The notes beneath the pieces were generated by a model. The model made no database searches, had not been told where the DNA came from, and worked only from the letters and a program-made list of their open reading frames with translations. From assembly GCA_016717165.1 (NCBI GenBank), contig JADKGA010000002.1, positions 1,488,001 through 1,552,000 of the forward strand: a stretch of DNA of 64,000 bases, written 5' to 3'. Below are positions 1 through 8,778 of this stretch, piece by piece (positions within the stretch are counted from its first letter, which is position 1; every line of letters begins with the position of its first letter). The translations under genes and the position numbers were made by a program. The stretch is from Candidatus Lutibacillus vidarii. GTDB lineage: Bacteria; Actinomycetota; Actinomycetes; Actinomycetales; Dermatophilaceae.

Positions 1-91
1 CCTCGAGGTCGGCCCGGGTCGCGGGCATGAGGGCGGCGACCCGCGCCTTGAGCGCATCGACCACGGCAGGGGCGAGAAGGTCGTCGGTCAC
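1..91 (-). CDS. M20-family dipeptidase, N-terminal fragment
   Basis: Only the first 30 codons are inside the window; the gene runs off the left edge. The peptide starts VTDDLLAPAVVDALKARVAA and resembles the N-terminal helix of actinobacterial M20 dipeptidases, which commonly sit next to the DUF3043 gene. The GTG start is chosen because a TATCGT box (99-104, minus strand) lies 7 bases upstream, the leaderless pattern seen repeatedly in this window. No catalytic residue is visible, so the family call rests on the N-terminus and gene context only. Confidence 0.5.
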   Translation of the reverse strand, partial: MTDDLLAPAVVDALKARVAALMPATRADLE

Positions 92-167
92 GGTGGCGAC
101 GATACCGCTGTCCGCCGGGCCCTGCGGCCCGCCGGTCGGGCCCGGCTGGGGCGTTACAGTGTGCTCC

Positions 168-737
168 GTGTTCGGACGGAAGAAGACCCCAGCGCCCAGC
201 CCGGCCCACGAGGACCGGCCCGGGGCGAAGAACCGACCCACGCCCAAGCGGCGCGACCAGGAGGCGGCCAACCGGCGCCCCCTCGTCGTCACCGACCGGA
301 AGGTGGCGAGGGAGCAGAACCGGGTCGCCCGCCAGCAGGCCGCGGCGCAGCAGCGCCAGGCGATGCTCACCGGCGACGAGAAGCACATGCCGGCCCGGGA
401 CCGGGGCCAGGTCCGCCGGTACATCCGCGACTATGTCGACGCCCGCCGGAGCGTTGGTGAGTTCCTCCTGCCCGTGATGCTCCTGGTCCTGGCCCTCTCG
501 TTCGTCCAGAACGCTCAGGTCGCCATCGTCGTGGCGATCCTCCTCTACCTCCTCGTGCTCGCCTCGATCACCGATGTCGTCCTCATGTGGCGCCGCCTCA
601 AGAAGCAGCTCGTCGCCAAGTTCGGTGCCGACGAGATCCCCCGCGGGGCGTGGAGCTATGCCGCGATGCGCGCCCTCCAGCTGCGGGTGCTCAGGATGCC
701 TAAGCCGCAGACAACTCGGGGCAGCTGGCCCAGCTGA
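168..737 (+). CDS. DUF3043 domain membrane protein
   Basis: A 189-residue protein. A basic, Arg/Gln-rich cytoplasmic N-terminus (about residues 1-95) is followed by two close membrane helices (about 100-117 and 122-142) and a basic tail. This is the layout of the actinobacterial DUF3043 family, whose function is unknown. The GTG at 168 is preferred over the longer open frame because it starts VFGRKK, typical for the family, and because TACAGT (155-160) lies 7 bases upstream, consistent with a leaderless transcript. It is divergent from the M20 dipeptidase; the 76-bp gap holds both promoters. Confidence 0.85.
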   Translation: MFGRKKTPAPSPAHEDRPGAKNRPTPKRRDQEAANRRPLVVTDRKVAREQNRVARQQAAAQQRQAMLTGDEKHMPARDRGQVRRYIRDYVDARRSVGEFLLPVMLLVLALSFVQNAQVAIVVAILLYLLVLASITDVVLMWRRLKKQLVAKFGADEIPRGAWSYAAMRALQLRVLRMPKPQTTRGSWPS

Positions 738-756
738 GCCGCCGCCTGCCCCGACC

Positions 757-794
757 GGGACCGTCCGGCGCCGAGTCCGCCTCGCGGCGGTCCC
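757..794. terminator. possible hairpin between convergent genes
   Basis: GGGACCG (757-763) can pair with CGGTCCC (788-794) across a GC-rich loop, in the gap between the convergent DUF3043 and serine-hydrolase genes. There is no T-tract, so this is a weak terminator candidate. Confidence 0.3.
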
Positions 795-822
795 GCCCCG
801 AGGCCCCGCAGTCATGTCAGGG

Positions 823-2184
823 CTACGCCGACCCGCCGAGGTCGTGGAAGGCCGTGGGTTCGCGCGTCACCGCGTAGGTCGCGAAGGTCGCCCGACTCAC
901 CGTGCCCTCCGGCGTGCGCTCGACGAGGAAGAGCTCGCCGCGTTCCCGGCCCTCGACAGCGCGGTACCGGTCCGGGCCCTCGGCGACGAACCTGGTGACC
1001 GAGGTCATCCCCCGCTCGCCCAGCATGGCGCTCAACCGGCCCTGCTCCACGAAGAGCTCGAGCGGTGAGCCCTCGGTCCACCACAGCCCGGCGAGCTCGG
1101 CGAGGGCGTCCTGCGGCGCCTCGGGTGCCCACGGCGTCGGGGCGGTGGGCATCGCGTCGAGCACCGTGGTGAGCAGCTCGGCCGCGAGGTCGACGCATTC
1201 GGCGGTCGTGCTCGAGTTCGCGGAGACAACCGCGCCGAGCCGGTCGGGACGGGAGACCATTAGCCCGGTGAGGAAGCCTGGCATCGCGCCACCGTGGCCG
1301 ACATACACCCGGTCGCCGCGCCGTTCCATCCCGAAGCCCAGACCGTAGGCACCCCGCCAGGAGGCCAGGTCGGTCATGACGATGGGCCGGCACATCTCCT
1401 CGACCGTCGACGCGGCCAAGACCGCCGCGTCCGGCTCGGCGATGAAGTCGGCATACCGGAGCAGGTCGGCGACGCAGGACCACAACCCGCCCAGCGGGGC
1501 CGTGACCCCGCTGTCGAAGACCGGCTCCTGCGTGGCCACCCTGGTGTAGGGGTGGATGGCGTACCCCACCGCGTGGTCTCCCTCGGGCTGCAACCCGGTG
1601 CGGGTCAAGCCGAGCGGGTCGAGCAGGCGGTCCCGCAGGACCTCGGCCCAGGGCCGCGCGCTAACCCGCTCGACGACCTGGCCGAGCAGGGCATAAGCGA
1701 GGTTGGAGTAGTGGAAGGCGAACGCCGGGGGCAGGACCTGCTCGGCGGCTGGGAGGTCGCGCAGCAGACCCTCGACATCGGGGGCCTGCAGGGTCTGCCA
1801 CAGCTCGCCCGCCGGTTCACGCTGCAGGCCCGAGGAGTGCGACAGCAGGCGCCGCAGGGTGAGTCGGCCGTGCGCCGAGACCGGGACGTACTCCCCCACC
1901 GGGGCGTCGAGGTCGACCAGGCCGTCGTCGCGCAGGGCCATGACGAGCGCAGCGGTGAAGGTCTTGGTCACCGAGCCGATCATGAACATCGTCGCGTCGG
2001 TGCCAGGCGTGCTCGCCGCGCTGCCGGCCGAGCCGAGCCGGGCCGAGCCGACATGGCGGGACCAGATCGGGGCACCGTCGCGGGTCAGCCCGACGCTCAG
2101 ACCGGGGATGCGCCACTGCTGCTGGCGGGTGCGGACGAGGTGGTCGAGGGCGCGGTCGACGTCGCTGTCGAGGGGCGTGGTCAC
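823..2184 (-). CDS. serine hydrolase, beta-lactamase class C / esterase family
   Basis: A 453-residue protein with the three active-site motifs of the class C beta-lactamase fold: SxxK as S71-V-T-K74, YxN as Y159-S-N161, and H297-G-G near the end of the catalytic domain. After about residue 335 there is a small C-terminal domain like the lipocalin-like appendage of many family members. No signal peptide is evident, so an intracellular esterase or D-aminopeptidase-like role is likelier than antibiotic resistance; the substrate cannot be read from sequence. GTG start with GGAG about 8 bases upstream. It lies 38 bp downstream of a small gene on the same strand and is probably cotranscribed with it. 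Confidence 0.88.
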   Translation of the reverse strand: MTTPLDSDVDRALDHLVRTRQQQWRIPGLSVGLTRDGAPIWSRHVGSARLGSAGSAASTPGTDATMFMIGSVTKTFTAALVMALRDDGLVDLDAPVGEYVPVSAHGRLTLRRLLSHSSGLQREPAGELWQTLQAPDVEGLLRDLPAAEQVLPPAFAFHYSNLAYALLGQVVERVSARPWAEVLRDRLLDPLGLTRTGLQPEGDHAVGYAIHPYTRVATQEPVFDSGVTAPLGGLWSCVADLLRYADFIAEPDAAVLAASTVEEMCRPIVMTDLASWRGAYGLGFGMERRGDRVYVGHGGAMPGFLTGLMVSRPDRLGAVVSANSSTTAECVDLAAELLTTVLDAMPTAPTPWAPEAPQDALAELAGLWWTEGSPLELFVEQGRLSAMLGERGMTSVTRFVAEGPDRYRAVEGRERGELFLVERTPEGTVSRATFATYAVTREPTAFHDLGGSA

Positions 2185-2222
2185 GGGGTTTCTCCAGGTG
2201 GGGATGCTCTGCGGGGCAGGGG

Positions 2223-2435
2223 TCAGACGGGTCGCAGGCTCATCGGCCCGTAGACCAGCGTCTCGCCGTCATACAGGCTCACCGCGTCCACGCCGACGGC
2301 CACGAGGTCCTGCCAGCACTGGCCGACCCAGCTCTCCGCGTCCGACTGTGTGGGGTAGCCCGTCGTCGGCAGATCGGGGCCCTGCATGGGCGAGCCGTCG
2401 GCGGCGAGATAGGTCCAGGTCCAGCGATGCTCCAT
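2223..2435 (-). CDS. small conserved-type hypothetical protein
   Basis: A 70-residue protein, MEHRWTWTYL at the N-terminus and YDGETLVYGPMSLRP at the C-terminus. Trp/Tyr content is high and there is no membrane segment or signal. I recognise it only as a typical small actinobacterial hypothetical. The ATG is preceded by GAGAGG about 8 bases upstream. It leads the serine hydrolase gene (38-bp gap) and is divergent from cobS, with about 54 bp between the starts, so both promoters overlap. Confidence 0.6.
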   Translation of the reverse strand: MEHRWTWTYLAADGSPMQGPDLPTTGYPTQSDAESWVGQCWQDLVAVGVDAVSLYDGETLVYGPMSLRPV

Positions 2436-2489
2436 GTCGTTAGCCTCTCACGCCGCTGCGACAGCGCACGGGCGGCTAGCGTGTCCCGT

Positions 2490-3269
2490 GTGCGATGGAC
2501 CGATGCCCTCCGCCTGAGCGTCGGCTCCTTGACGGCATACCCCGTCCGGGCCCCTCGTTCGGTCGACTCCGGCCGGGCGGCCCTGGCCATGGTGCTCGCG
2601 CCCATCACCGCGCTCCCGCTCGCTGCCCTGTGGTGGGGACTGGCCGCTCTGGCGCGGTTGACCGGTCTGGCCCTCGTCTGCGCGGTGGTCGCCGTCGGGC
2701 TCTCGGCGCTGGTCACGCGGGCCTTGCATCTCGACGGTCTCGCCGACACTGCCGATGGTCTGACCAGCGGGTATGACGCCCAGCGGATGAACGAGGTGAT
2801 GCACCGGGGCGACACCGGGCCGGCCGGAGCGGCCGCGGTCGCCCTGGTTATCCTCCTCGACGTGTCCGCGCTGGCCGCGCTCTGGGCGTATCCCCCCGGC
2901 GCTCTCGTCTCCGTGACCGCCCTAGCGGCGAGCCGTTCGACCTTGGGCTGGCTCTGCGGACGGTCTCGGCCCGCTGCGCCGGGCAGCTCGTTCGGGGCGA
3001 CCTTCGCCGGGACGGTCCCGGCGTGGGCGGCTGCGACCGGGCTTGTCGCCCTCGTCGTCGCGGTGGTGCTCGGTGCCGCCGCCAGTGACGCGAGTGTCCT
3101 TCCGCCCCTGGCCGCGATCGCCGGAGCGCTGGTGGCGGCGCTGTCCGTCGCCGCCCGGGCGAGCGGGCGGCTGGGCGGGGTGAACGGGGATATCTTCGGC
3201 GCCGCGGTCGAGATCTCCCTCGCCGCCGGACTGGTCGCCGGGGCATTCGTCACCGCGGTGGCGCTGTGA
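2490..3269 (+). CDS. cobS: adenosylcobinamide-GDP ribazoletransferase
   Basis: A 259-residue integral membrane protein with about six hydrophobic helices. It joins adenosylcobinamide-GDP to alpha-ribazole in the last steps of cobalamin (B12) synthesis. The family signature is clear: HLDGLADTADGL early in the protein and GLVAGAF near the end. A GTG start at 2490 is chosen because TAGCGT (2477-2482) lies 7 bases upstream, fitting a leaderless start; GTG at 2481 is an alternative. No cobalamin riboswitch fits in the short upstream gap. Other cob genes are outside the window. In Mycobacterium cobS is likewise close to the pepB gene. Confidence 0.93.
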   Translation: MRWTDALRLSVGSLTAYPVRAPRSVDSGRAALAMVLAPITALPLAALWWGLAALARLTGLALVCAVVAVGLSALVTRALHLDGLADTADGLTSGYDAQRMNEVMHRGDTGPAGAAAVALVILLDVSALAALWAYPPGALVSVTALAASRSTLGWLCGRSRPAAPGSSFGATFAGTVPAWAAATGLVALVVAVVLGAAASDASVLPPLAAIAGALVAALSVAARASGRLGGVNGDIFGAAVEISLAAGLVAGAFVTAVAL

Positions 3270-3346
3270 CACGCCGGGACGCGACGCGCTGAAAAGTCCG
3301 CTGCGCTGGCCCACCCGCAACCCCGCTATCCTGCCTGAGGCGGCAT

Positions 3347-3378
3347 CGCAGTGCCGCGTCATACAGCGCAGTGCCGCG
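3347..3378. repeat. 12-bp direct repeat in pepA leader
   Basis: CGCAGTGCCGCG occurs at 3347-3358 and again at 3367-3378, exactly 20 bp apart (about two helical turns). It lies downstream of a TATCCT box (3327-3332) and upstream of the pepA ribosome site. Same-face spacing suggests a protein-binding site, but no regulator is identified. Confidence 0.4.
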
Positions 3379-3425
3379 CGTACAGGGGACGTTGCGCGGG
3401 ATACCACGGAAGGGAAGCGCCAACG

Positions 3426-4931
3426 GTGGCCGAGCTCAGGCTCAGCGACACGGCGAGCGCGGACGTCGAGGCTGGGGCCCTCGTCGTGCCGCTCGTCCGC
3501 ACGTCCGACGGTCCGGTCCTCGCATCGGGTCACGGACTGCCGCGTTCCGCGGTGTCTCACCTGCGGTCTGCGATCGATACCCTCCATCTCACCGGCGATC
3601 TCGGCGAGGTCACCCTGGTCCCCGGAGTCCCTCGGGTCATGGCGCCCCTCGTCGCTCTGACCGGTCTGGGCGCGCGCCGGGGCCGCTCACCGCTGGACCC
3701 CGAGCAGGTCCGGCTCGGTCTGGGGGCGGCGACCCGGCGGCTGGCCGGTCGGGACCACGTCGCGATCTGTCCGCCCAGTGACGACCCCTCGGGTCTTCGG
3801 GCCGCCCTCGAGGGCGCGGCTCTGGGCGCCTACGCCACGACGGGGTACCGGTCCCGGCATGACGACATCCGTGCGGTCCAGACCGTCACGGTCCTGCGCT
3901 GCGCGACCCCCGAGGCGAGCGGTTCGCACGCCCGTCGGGCCGAGGTGGTCGGCGCGGCCGTGGCCCTGTGCCGCGACCTGGTCAACGACCCGCCGAACAT
4001 CCTCACCCCCGAACGCTTCGCCGAGGTCGTTACCACGGAGACCAGGGGCACCCGCACCACAGTCAGCGTCCTCGACGACCAGGCCTTGCGGACCGGTGGT
4101 TTCGGCGGCATCCTCGGCGTCTCGGCGGGCTCCTCTCACGGAGCCCGCCTGGTGACGATGAGCCACCGGCCGCGCGGCGCCCGCGGGTCGATCGCCTTCG
4201 TCGGCAAGGGGATCACCTTCGACTCCGGTGGGCTGTGCCTCAAGACCCCGGCCGGGATGCTGGCGATGAAGACAGACATGGCGGGTGCCGCAGCGGTCGC
4301 CTGCGCGGTCCTCGCCATCGCCCACCTGCGCCTGCCGATCGAGGTCACCGGCTACCTCGCGCTCGCCGAGAACATGCCGGGCGCCTCGGCACAGCGCCCA
4401 GGGGACGTCGTGGCGATCCGAGGCGGGCGCACGGTGGAGATCGTCGACACCGACGCCGAGGGGCGGATGGTCCTCGCCGACGCACTGGCGCTCGCGAGCG
4501 AGTCGACACCCGAGGCGATCGTCGACATCGCGACCCTGACCGGCGCCCAGATCACCGCCCTTGGGCCGCGGATCGGCGCCGTGCTGGCCAACGACGAGCA
4601 GCTCCAGGCCGAGGTCGTCGCCGCCGGGCACAGCTGTGGGGAGCGGCTCTGGCCGCTACCTATCCCCGACGACAGCGCGGCGACATTGCGCTCCACCGTC
4701 GCCGACCTGCGGCACATGGGGCCGACCGACGGCGGGATGCTCTACGCCGCCGGCTTCCTCCGCGAGTTCGTCGGGACGGCCGCCACCGGCTCACCCATCC
4801 CGTGGGCGCACCTCGATATCGCTGGCCCGGCGCTCAACCGGGACGACGCCTACGGCTACGTCCCCAAGGGCGGGACGGGGTATGGCGTGCGGACCCTCGT
4901 GGCTCTCGCCGAGCGGTTCGCCGCCCGGTGA
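3426..4931 (+). CDS. pepA: leucyl aminopeptidase (M17)
   Basis: A 501-residue M17 aminopeptidase that removes N-terminal residues from peptides using two metal ions. The catalytic C-terminal domain shows K261-GITF-D266-SGG, D284 in KTDMAG and D343-A-E345-GR. The signature usually written NTDAEGR reads DTDAEGR here, with Asp at residue 341. The N-terminal domain (1-165) is the usual variable macro-like domain. The GTG at 3426 is supported by GGAAGGGAA about 8 bases upstream. A TATCCT box at 3327-3332 gives a leader of about 85 bases with a direct repeat. It stands upstream of lpdA-sucB, as in many actinobacteria. Confidence 0.93.
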   Translation: MAELRLSDTASADVEAGALVVPLVRTSDGPVLASGHGLPRSAVSHLRSAIDTLHLTGDLGEVTLVPGVPRVMAPLVALTGLGARRGRSPLDPEQVRLGLGAATRRLAGRDHVAICPPSDDPSGLRAALEGAALGAYATTGYRSRHDDIRAVQTVTVLRCATPEASGSHARRAEVVGAAVALCRDLVNDPPNILTPERFAEVVTTETRGTRTTVSVLDDQALRTGGFGGILGVSAGSSHGARLVTMSHRPRGARGSIAFVGKGITFDSGGLCLKTPAGMLAMKTDMAGAAAVACAVLAIAHLRLPIEVTGYLALAENMPGASAQRPGDVVAIRGGRTVEIVDTDAEGRMVLADALALASESTPEAIVDIATLTGAQITALGPRIGAVLANDEQLQAEVVAAGHSCGERLWPLPIPDDSAATLRSTVADLRHMGPTDGGMLYAAGFLREFVGTAATGSPIPWAHLDIAGPALNRDDAYGYVPKGGTGYGVRTLVALAERFAAR

Positions 4932-4976
4932 CGCTTCTCCCAGCGCTCCTCCAGTCCTTGGGGGCTCGGGCGCTCG

Positions 4977-5261
4977 TCAGTCGTCGGACTCCGCGCGGCG
5001 CTGCCGGCTGGTCCACTCCCGCATTCGCGCGGGGTACCCGGTGAGGTTGACGTCATAGACGGGGACCCCGAGGTCGCGGGACAAGGCAAAGGCCCGGTCC
5101 CGGGAGCCCACCGCGCGGCGGGTCCACTCCCCGTCAGCGGCCACGAGGACGACGGTCGTCGCGGTCACCGAGGTGGCCGGTTCGACATACGCCTCCACCC
5201 CGCGCCGGTCGGTGATGAACGTGCGGAAGTGGGTGCGGACGGCCTTGAGGTCGACGTCCAT
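4977..5261 (-). CDS. small hypothetical protein
   Basis: A 94-residue protein beginning MDVDLKAVRTHFRTFITDRR. The ATG at 5261 is chosen over longer in-frame starts because GGGAG lies about 10 bases upstream. The mix of short beta strands and helices suggests a compact soluble domain; there is no signal or membrane segment. It sits convergent to pepA and divergent to lpdA, a position where related genomes often carry a small unnamed gene. No function assigned. Confidence 0.6.
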   Translation of the reverse strand: MDVDLKAVRTHFRTFITDRRGVEAYVEPATSVTATTVVLVAADGEWTRRAVGSRDRAFALSRDLGVPVYDVNLTGYPARMREWTSRQRRAESDD

Positions 5262-5304
5262 CGCAGGGCCGTCTCCCTTCTGGGGCGCCCCACCTCCACG
5301 CACC

Positions 5305-5332
5305 TTGTCCCACAAAGCCACCGTCATACAAT
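5305..5332 (+). promoter_or_regulatory. candidate lpdA promoter
   Basis: TTGTCC (5305-5310), a 16-bp spacer and a near-consensus TACAAT (5327-5332) in the 202-bp gap before lpdA. It would give a leader of about 125 bases. It is the best sigma-70-like match in this gap. Confidence 0.45.
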
Positions 5333-5463
5333 ACGCGGTCCCGGTCGCCGTCCGCGTGCGGACGATTCGAGGCACCCCCTCGTGCCCCATGACGATCTGC
5401 AAGGATGCAGTGCTACGCGGCCCTTGCCGCCGCGGGCCGAGCCACACGACGGAGGAGCCACGG

Positions 5464-6849
5464 ATGTCCAGCGCCGCGGTCGACCAGGTGGACTATGACA
5501 TCGTCGTCCTCGGGGCCGGCTCGGGCGGCTATGCCTGCGCGCTGCGCGCCGCCCAGCTCGGGCTGCGTGTCGCCTTGGTCGAGAAGGACAAGATCGGTGG
5601 CACCTGCCTGCACGTCGGCTGCATCCCCACCAAGGCCCTCCTCCATGCCGCGGAGGTCGCCGACACGGTCCGCGACGCCGCCTCGGTGGGAGTCCGCGCC
5701 ACCCACGACGGGATCGACCTCGCGCAGGTGCTCCGGTACCAGGACGAGGTGGTCGGTCGGCTCTACAAGGGCCTGACCGGACTGGTCGCAGGGCGCGGCG
5801 TCGACGTCGTCACCGGGGCGGGGCGGCTCGCCGGGCCCGGCCAGGTCGAGGTCGAGGGCCGGACGCTGCGGGGTCGCCACGTCGTTCTCGCGACCGGCTC
5901 GGCGCCTCGGCTGCTGCCCGGCATACCCATCGGTGGGCGCATCGTCACCAGCACCGAGGCACTGCGCCTCACCACGGTCCCGGAGCGCGTCGTCGTCCTC
6001 GGCGGCGGGGTCATCGGCGTGGAGTTCGCCTCGGTATGGCGCTCCTTCGGCGCCCACGTCACCGTCGTCGAGGCTCTCGACCGGCTGCTCCCACCGGAGG
6101 ACCCGGCCGTCAGCGCCGCCGTCCAGCGCGCCTTCCGCCGCCGCCGGATCGAGGTCCGCACCGGCGTACGCGTCGCCGGCGCCGTCGACGACGGCAGCCA
6201 GGTCACCGTCACCTTCGAGGACGGCGGGGTCGTCTCGGCCGACCTGCTGCTCGTCGCCGTCGGTCGGGTCCCGGTCACCGACGGGCTCGGGTATGCCGAG
6301 GCCGGCGTCACTCTCGACCGCGGGTATGTCACCGTCGACGAGCAGCTGCGCACCGGCGTCCCGGGCGTCTACGCCGTCGGTGACATCGTCCCCGGGCTGC
6401 AGCTCGCGCACCGCGGCTTCGCCCACGGCATCTTCGTCGCCGAGCACATCACCGGACGCAACCCCGCACCGGTCGTGGACGCGCTGATCCCCCGGGTGAC
6501 CTACAGCGACCCGGAGGTCGCCTCCGTCGGACTCACCGAGTCCCAGGCCCGGGAGCGGTACGGCGAGGTGAAGACCGTGGAGTACAGCCTGGCCGGGAAC
6601 GGGCGCTCGCAGATCCTGCACACCCAAGGGTTCGTCAAGGTCGTCAGCGTCCCGGACGGCCCGGTTGTCGGTATCCATATGGTCGGCGCACGCATGGGCG
6701 AGCAGGTCGGCGAGGCGCAGCTGATCTGCGCGTGGGAAGCACTCCCGGGCGAGGTCGCCGCTCTCGTCCACGCCCACCCGACCCAGAACGAGGCCCTCGG
6801 GGAGGCCCACCTGGCCCTCGCGGGCGCCCCCCTGCACGCGCACGCCTAG
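5464..6849 (+). CDS. lpdA: dihydrolipoyl dehydrogenase (E3)
   Basis: A 461-residue flavoprotein that reoxidises dihydrolipoyl groups of 2-oxoacid dehydrogenase complexes, passing electrons to FAD and NAD+. The FAD-binding GAGSGGY is at 18-24, and the redox-active disulfide is C48-LHVG-C53. The NAD-binding GGGVIGVEFASVW follows in the middle, and the interface motif HAHPTQNEALGE with the active-site His and Glu is near the C-terminus. The ATG at 5464 follows GGAGGAG (5451-5457). sucB starts 39 bp downstream, so the two form an operon. Confidence 0.95.
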   Translation: MSSAAVDQVDYDIVVLGAGSGGYACALRAAQLGLRVALVEKDKIGGTCLHVGCIPTKALLHAAEVADTVRDAASVGVRATHDGIDLAQVLRYQDEVVGRLYKGLTGLVAGRGVDVVTGAGRLAGPGQVEVEGRTLRGRHVVLATGSAPRLLPGIPIGGRIVTSTEALRLTTVPERVVVLGGGVIGVEFASVWRSFGAHVTVVEALDRLLPPEDPAVSAAVQRAFRRRRIEVRTGVRVAGAVDDGSQVTVTFEDGGVVSADLLLVAVGRVPVTDGLGYAEAGVTLDRGYVTVDEQLRTGVPGVYAVGDIVPGLQLAHRGFAHGIFVAEHITGRNPAPVVDALIPRVTYSDPEVASVGLTESQARERYGEVKTVEYSLAGNGRSQILHTQGFVKVVSVPDGPVVGIHMVGARMGEQVGEAQLICAWEALPGEVAALVHAHPTQNEALGEAHLALAGAPLHAHA

Positions 6850-6888
6850 GCTTGTCCCTGTCTGCAGCACCCGAAGGAAAGGAAAGTC

Positions 6889-8760
6889 ATGTCGGAGCGC
6901 GTGACGATGCCAGCGCTGGGCGAGTCGGTCACCGAAGGAACCGTGACCCGGTGGCTCAAGCAGGTCGGCGACGCCGTACGCGTGGACGAGCCGCTGCTCG
7001 AGGTTTCGACCGACAAGGTCGACACCGAGGTCCCGAGCCCGGTCTCCGGCACCCTTCAGGAGATCCTTGTCCCCGTCGACGCGACGGTTCCGGTCGGGTC
7101 GGACCTGTGCGTCATCGGTGACGGCGCCGCCGCGCCGGTCCCCGCCGCCGCGCCGGCTGCCGCCGAGCCCTCGGCGGTCGAGACAGCGACCGTCCAGACC
7201 CCCGCGACGGTCGAGACTCCGGTCGTGTCCGCGCCGGTCCCGGCCGGCCCGGCACCGACGGATGCGCCAGCCCCCGCTCCGGCCTCGGCCGCTGCACCCG
7301 CCGGCGACGGCGTCACGGTCGTCATGCCGGCGCTGGGTGAGTCCGTCGCGGAGGGGACCGTGACGCGGTGGCTCAAGAGTGTCGGCGACCACGTGCGGGC
7401 CGATGAGCCGCTCCTCGAGGTCTCCACCGACAAGGTCGACACCGAGATCCCCAGCCCCGCCGAGGGCGTGCTGACCTCGATCATCGTCGACGCCGACCAG
7501 ACCGTCGCCGTCGGAGCACCGCTGGCCGTCATCGGCGGCCAGGGCGCGGCGGCGGCACCAGCCCCGGCGGCGGCACCAGCCCCGGCGGCGGCACCGGCCA
7601 CACCCCCGGCAGCTCCGTCGGCTCCCGCGCCGGCTCCGTCGGCTGCCGCGCCAGCTCAGTCGGCTCCCCCGGCTCCCTCGGCCGGTCCAGCCCCAGCACC
7701 AGCGCCGGTCGCTCCCCCGGCACCGGTGGCCCCTCCGGAACCGGCAGCCCCGGTCGCGGCAGCCCCGGCGGTCGAGGCGGGCGACGGCGGCGACGCGTCC
7801 TATGTGACGCCGTTGGTCCGCAAGCTGGCGGCCCAGTACGGCATCGACCTGGCGAGCCTCAGCGGCACCGGGGTCGGCGGCCGGATCCGCAAGCAGGATG
7901 TCCTCGACGCCGCCGAGGCCGCCGCCGCGGCCGCAGCAGAGGCCCGCCGGGCCGCCGAGGCGACCGCCCGACACGCTGCGCCGACCCCCCCGGCCGCGCC
8001 GGCAACCCCGGCGGCTCCAGCACGCGCGGTGGACGCCTCCTCCAAGCGCGGGACCACCGAGCCGATGAGCCGGCTGCGCAAGGTCATCGCCTCCAGGATG
8101 GTCGAGTCGCTCCAGGTCTCCGCGCAGCTGACGACGGTCATCGAGGTCGACATGACCCGCATCGCTCGCCTGCGGGAGCGGGCGAAGGCTTCGTTCGAGG
8201 CCCGCGAAGGCGTCAAGCTCAGCTACCTGCCGTTCATCGCGGCAGCCGTCTGCGAGGCCCTCAAGACGCACCCCACGGTCAACTCCAGCATCGACGGTGA
8301 CCAGATCGTCTACCACGGCGCGGAGCATCTGAGCATCGCCGTCGACACCGAGAAAGGCCTGATCGTCCCGGTCGTCAAGAACGCCGGCGACCTCAATATC
8401 GCCGGGCTGGCCCGGGCGATCAACGACGTCGCCGACCGGACCCGGAACAACCGGATCACCCCGGATGACCTCGCCGGTGGCACCTTCACCATCACCAACA
8501 CCGGCAGCCGCGGGGCGCTCTTCGACACCCCGATCATCAACCAGCCCCAGGTCGCCATCCTCGGCACCGGTGCTCTGGTCAAGCGTCCAGTCGTCGTCAC
8601 CGACGCCGACGGTGCTCAGAGCATCGCGGTCCGGGACATGATGTTCCTCGCCCTGTCCTACGACCACCGGATTGTCGACGGTGCAGACGCCGCACGCTTC
8701 CTCGCCACGCTGCGCGCCCGGCTCGAGGACGGGGTCTTCGACGAGGTGCTCGGCGACTAG
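6889..8760 (+). CDS. sucB: dihydrolipoamide acyltransferase (E2), two lipoyl domains
   Basis: A 623-residue E2 subunit. It has two lipoyl domains (about 1-78 and 141-218) with lipoyl lysines K43 and K182 in identical STDKVDTE contexts. A long Ala/Pro linker follows, then a peripheral E3/E1-binding domain (about 300-338) and the catalytic acyltransferase domain ending with the active-site H593-RIVDG. The repetitive linker is typical of the mobile arms of E2. It could serve pyruvate, 2-oxoglutarate or both; in Mycobacterium the matching gene (dlaT) serves pyruvate dehydrogenase. GGAAAGGAAAG precedes the ATG. The epimerase gene follows after 18 bp. Confidence 0.94.
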   Translation: MSERVTMPALGESVTEGTVTRWLKQVGDAVRVDEPLLEVSTDKVDTEVPSPVSGTLQEILVPVDATVPVGSDLCVIGDGAAAPVPAAAPAAAEPSAVETATVQTPATVETPVVSAPVPAGPAPTDAPAPAPASAAAPAGDGVTVVMPALGESVAEGTVTRWLKSVGDHVRADEPLLEVSTDKVDTEIPSPAEGVLTSIIVDADQTVAVGAPLAVIGGQGAAAAPAPAAAPAPAAAPATPPAAPSAPAPAPSAAAPAQSAPPAPSAGPAPAPAPVAPPAPVAPPEPAAPVAAAPAVEAGDGGDASYVTPLVRKLAAQYGIDLASLSGTGVGGRIRKQDVLDAAEAAAAAAAEARRAAEATARHAAPTPPAAPATPAAPARAVDASSKRGTTEPMSRLRKVIASRMVESLQVSAQLTTVIEVDMTRIARLRERAKASFEAREGVKLSYLPFIAAAVCEALKTHPTVNSSIDGDQIVYHGAEHLSIAVDTEKGLIVPVVKNAGDLNIAGLARAINDVADRTRNNRITPDDLAGGTFTITNTGSRGALFDTPIINQPQVAILGTGALVKRPVVVTDADGAQSIAVRDMMFLALSYDHRIVDGADAARFLATLRARLEDGVFDEVLGD

Positions 8761-8778
8761 CCGGCAGCGGAGGTCACC

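Noticed and set aside
823..2184. Beta-lactam resistance enzyme
   Set aside because: Motifs fit the wider serine-hydrolase family; no export signal is present and length and tail resemble esterase-type members.
2436..2489. Cobalamin riboswitch before cobS
   Set aside because: Only 54 bp separate the divergent starts and cobS appears leaderless; a B12 riboswitch needs about 200 bases and none of its conserved blocks is seen.
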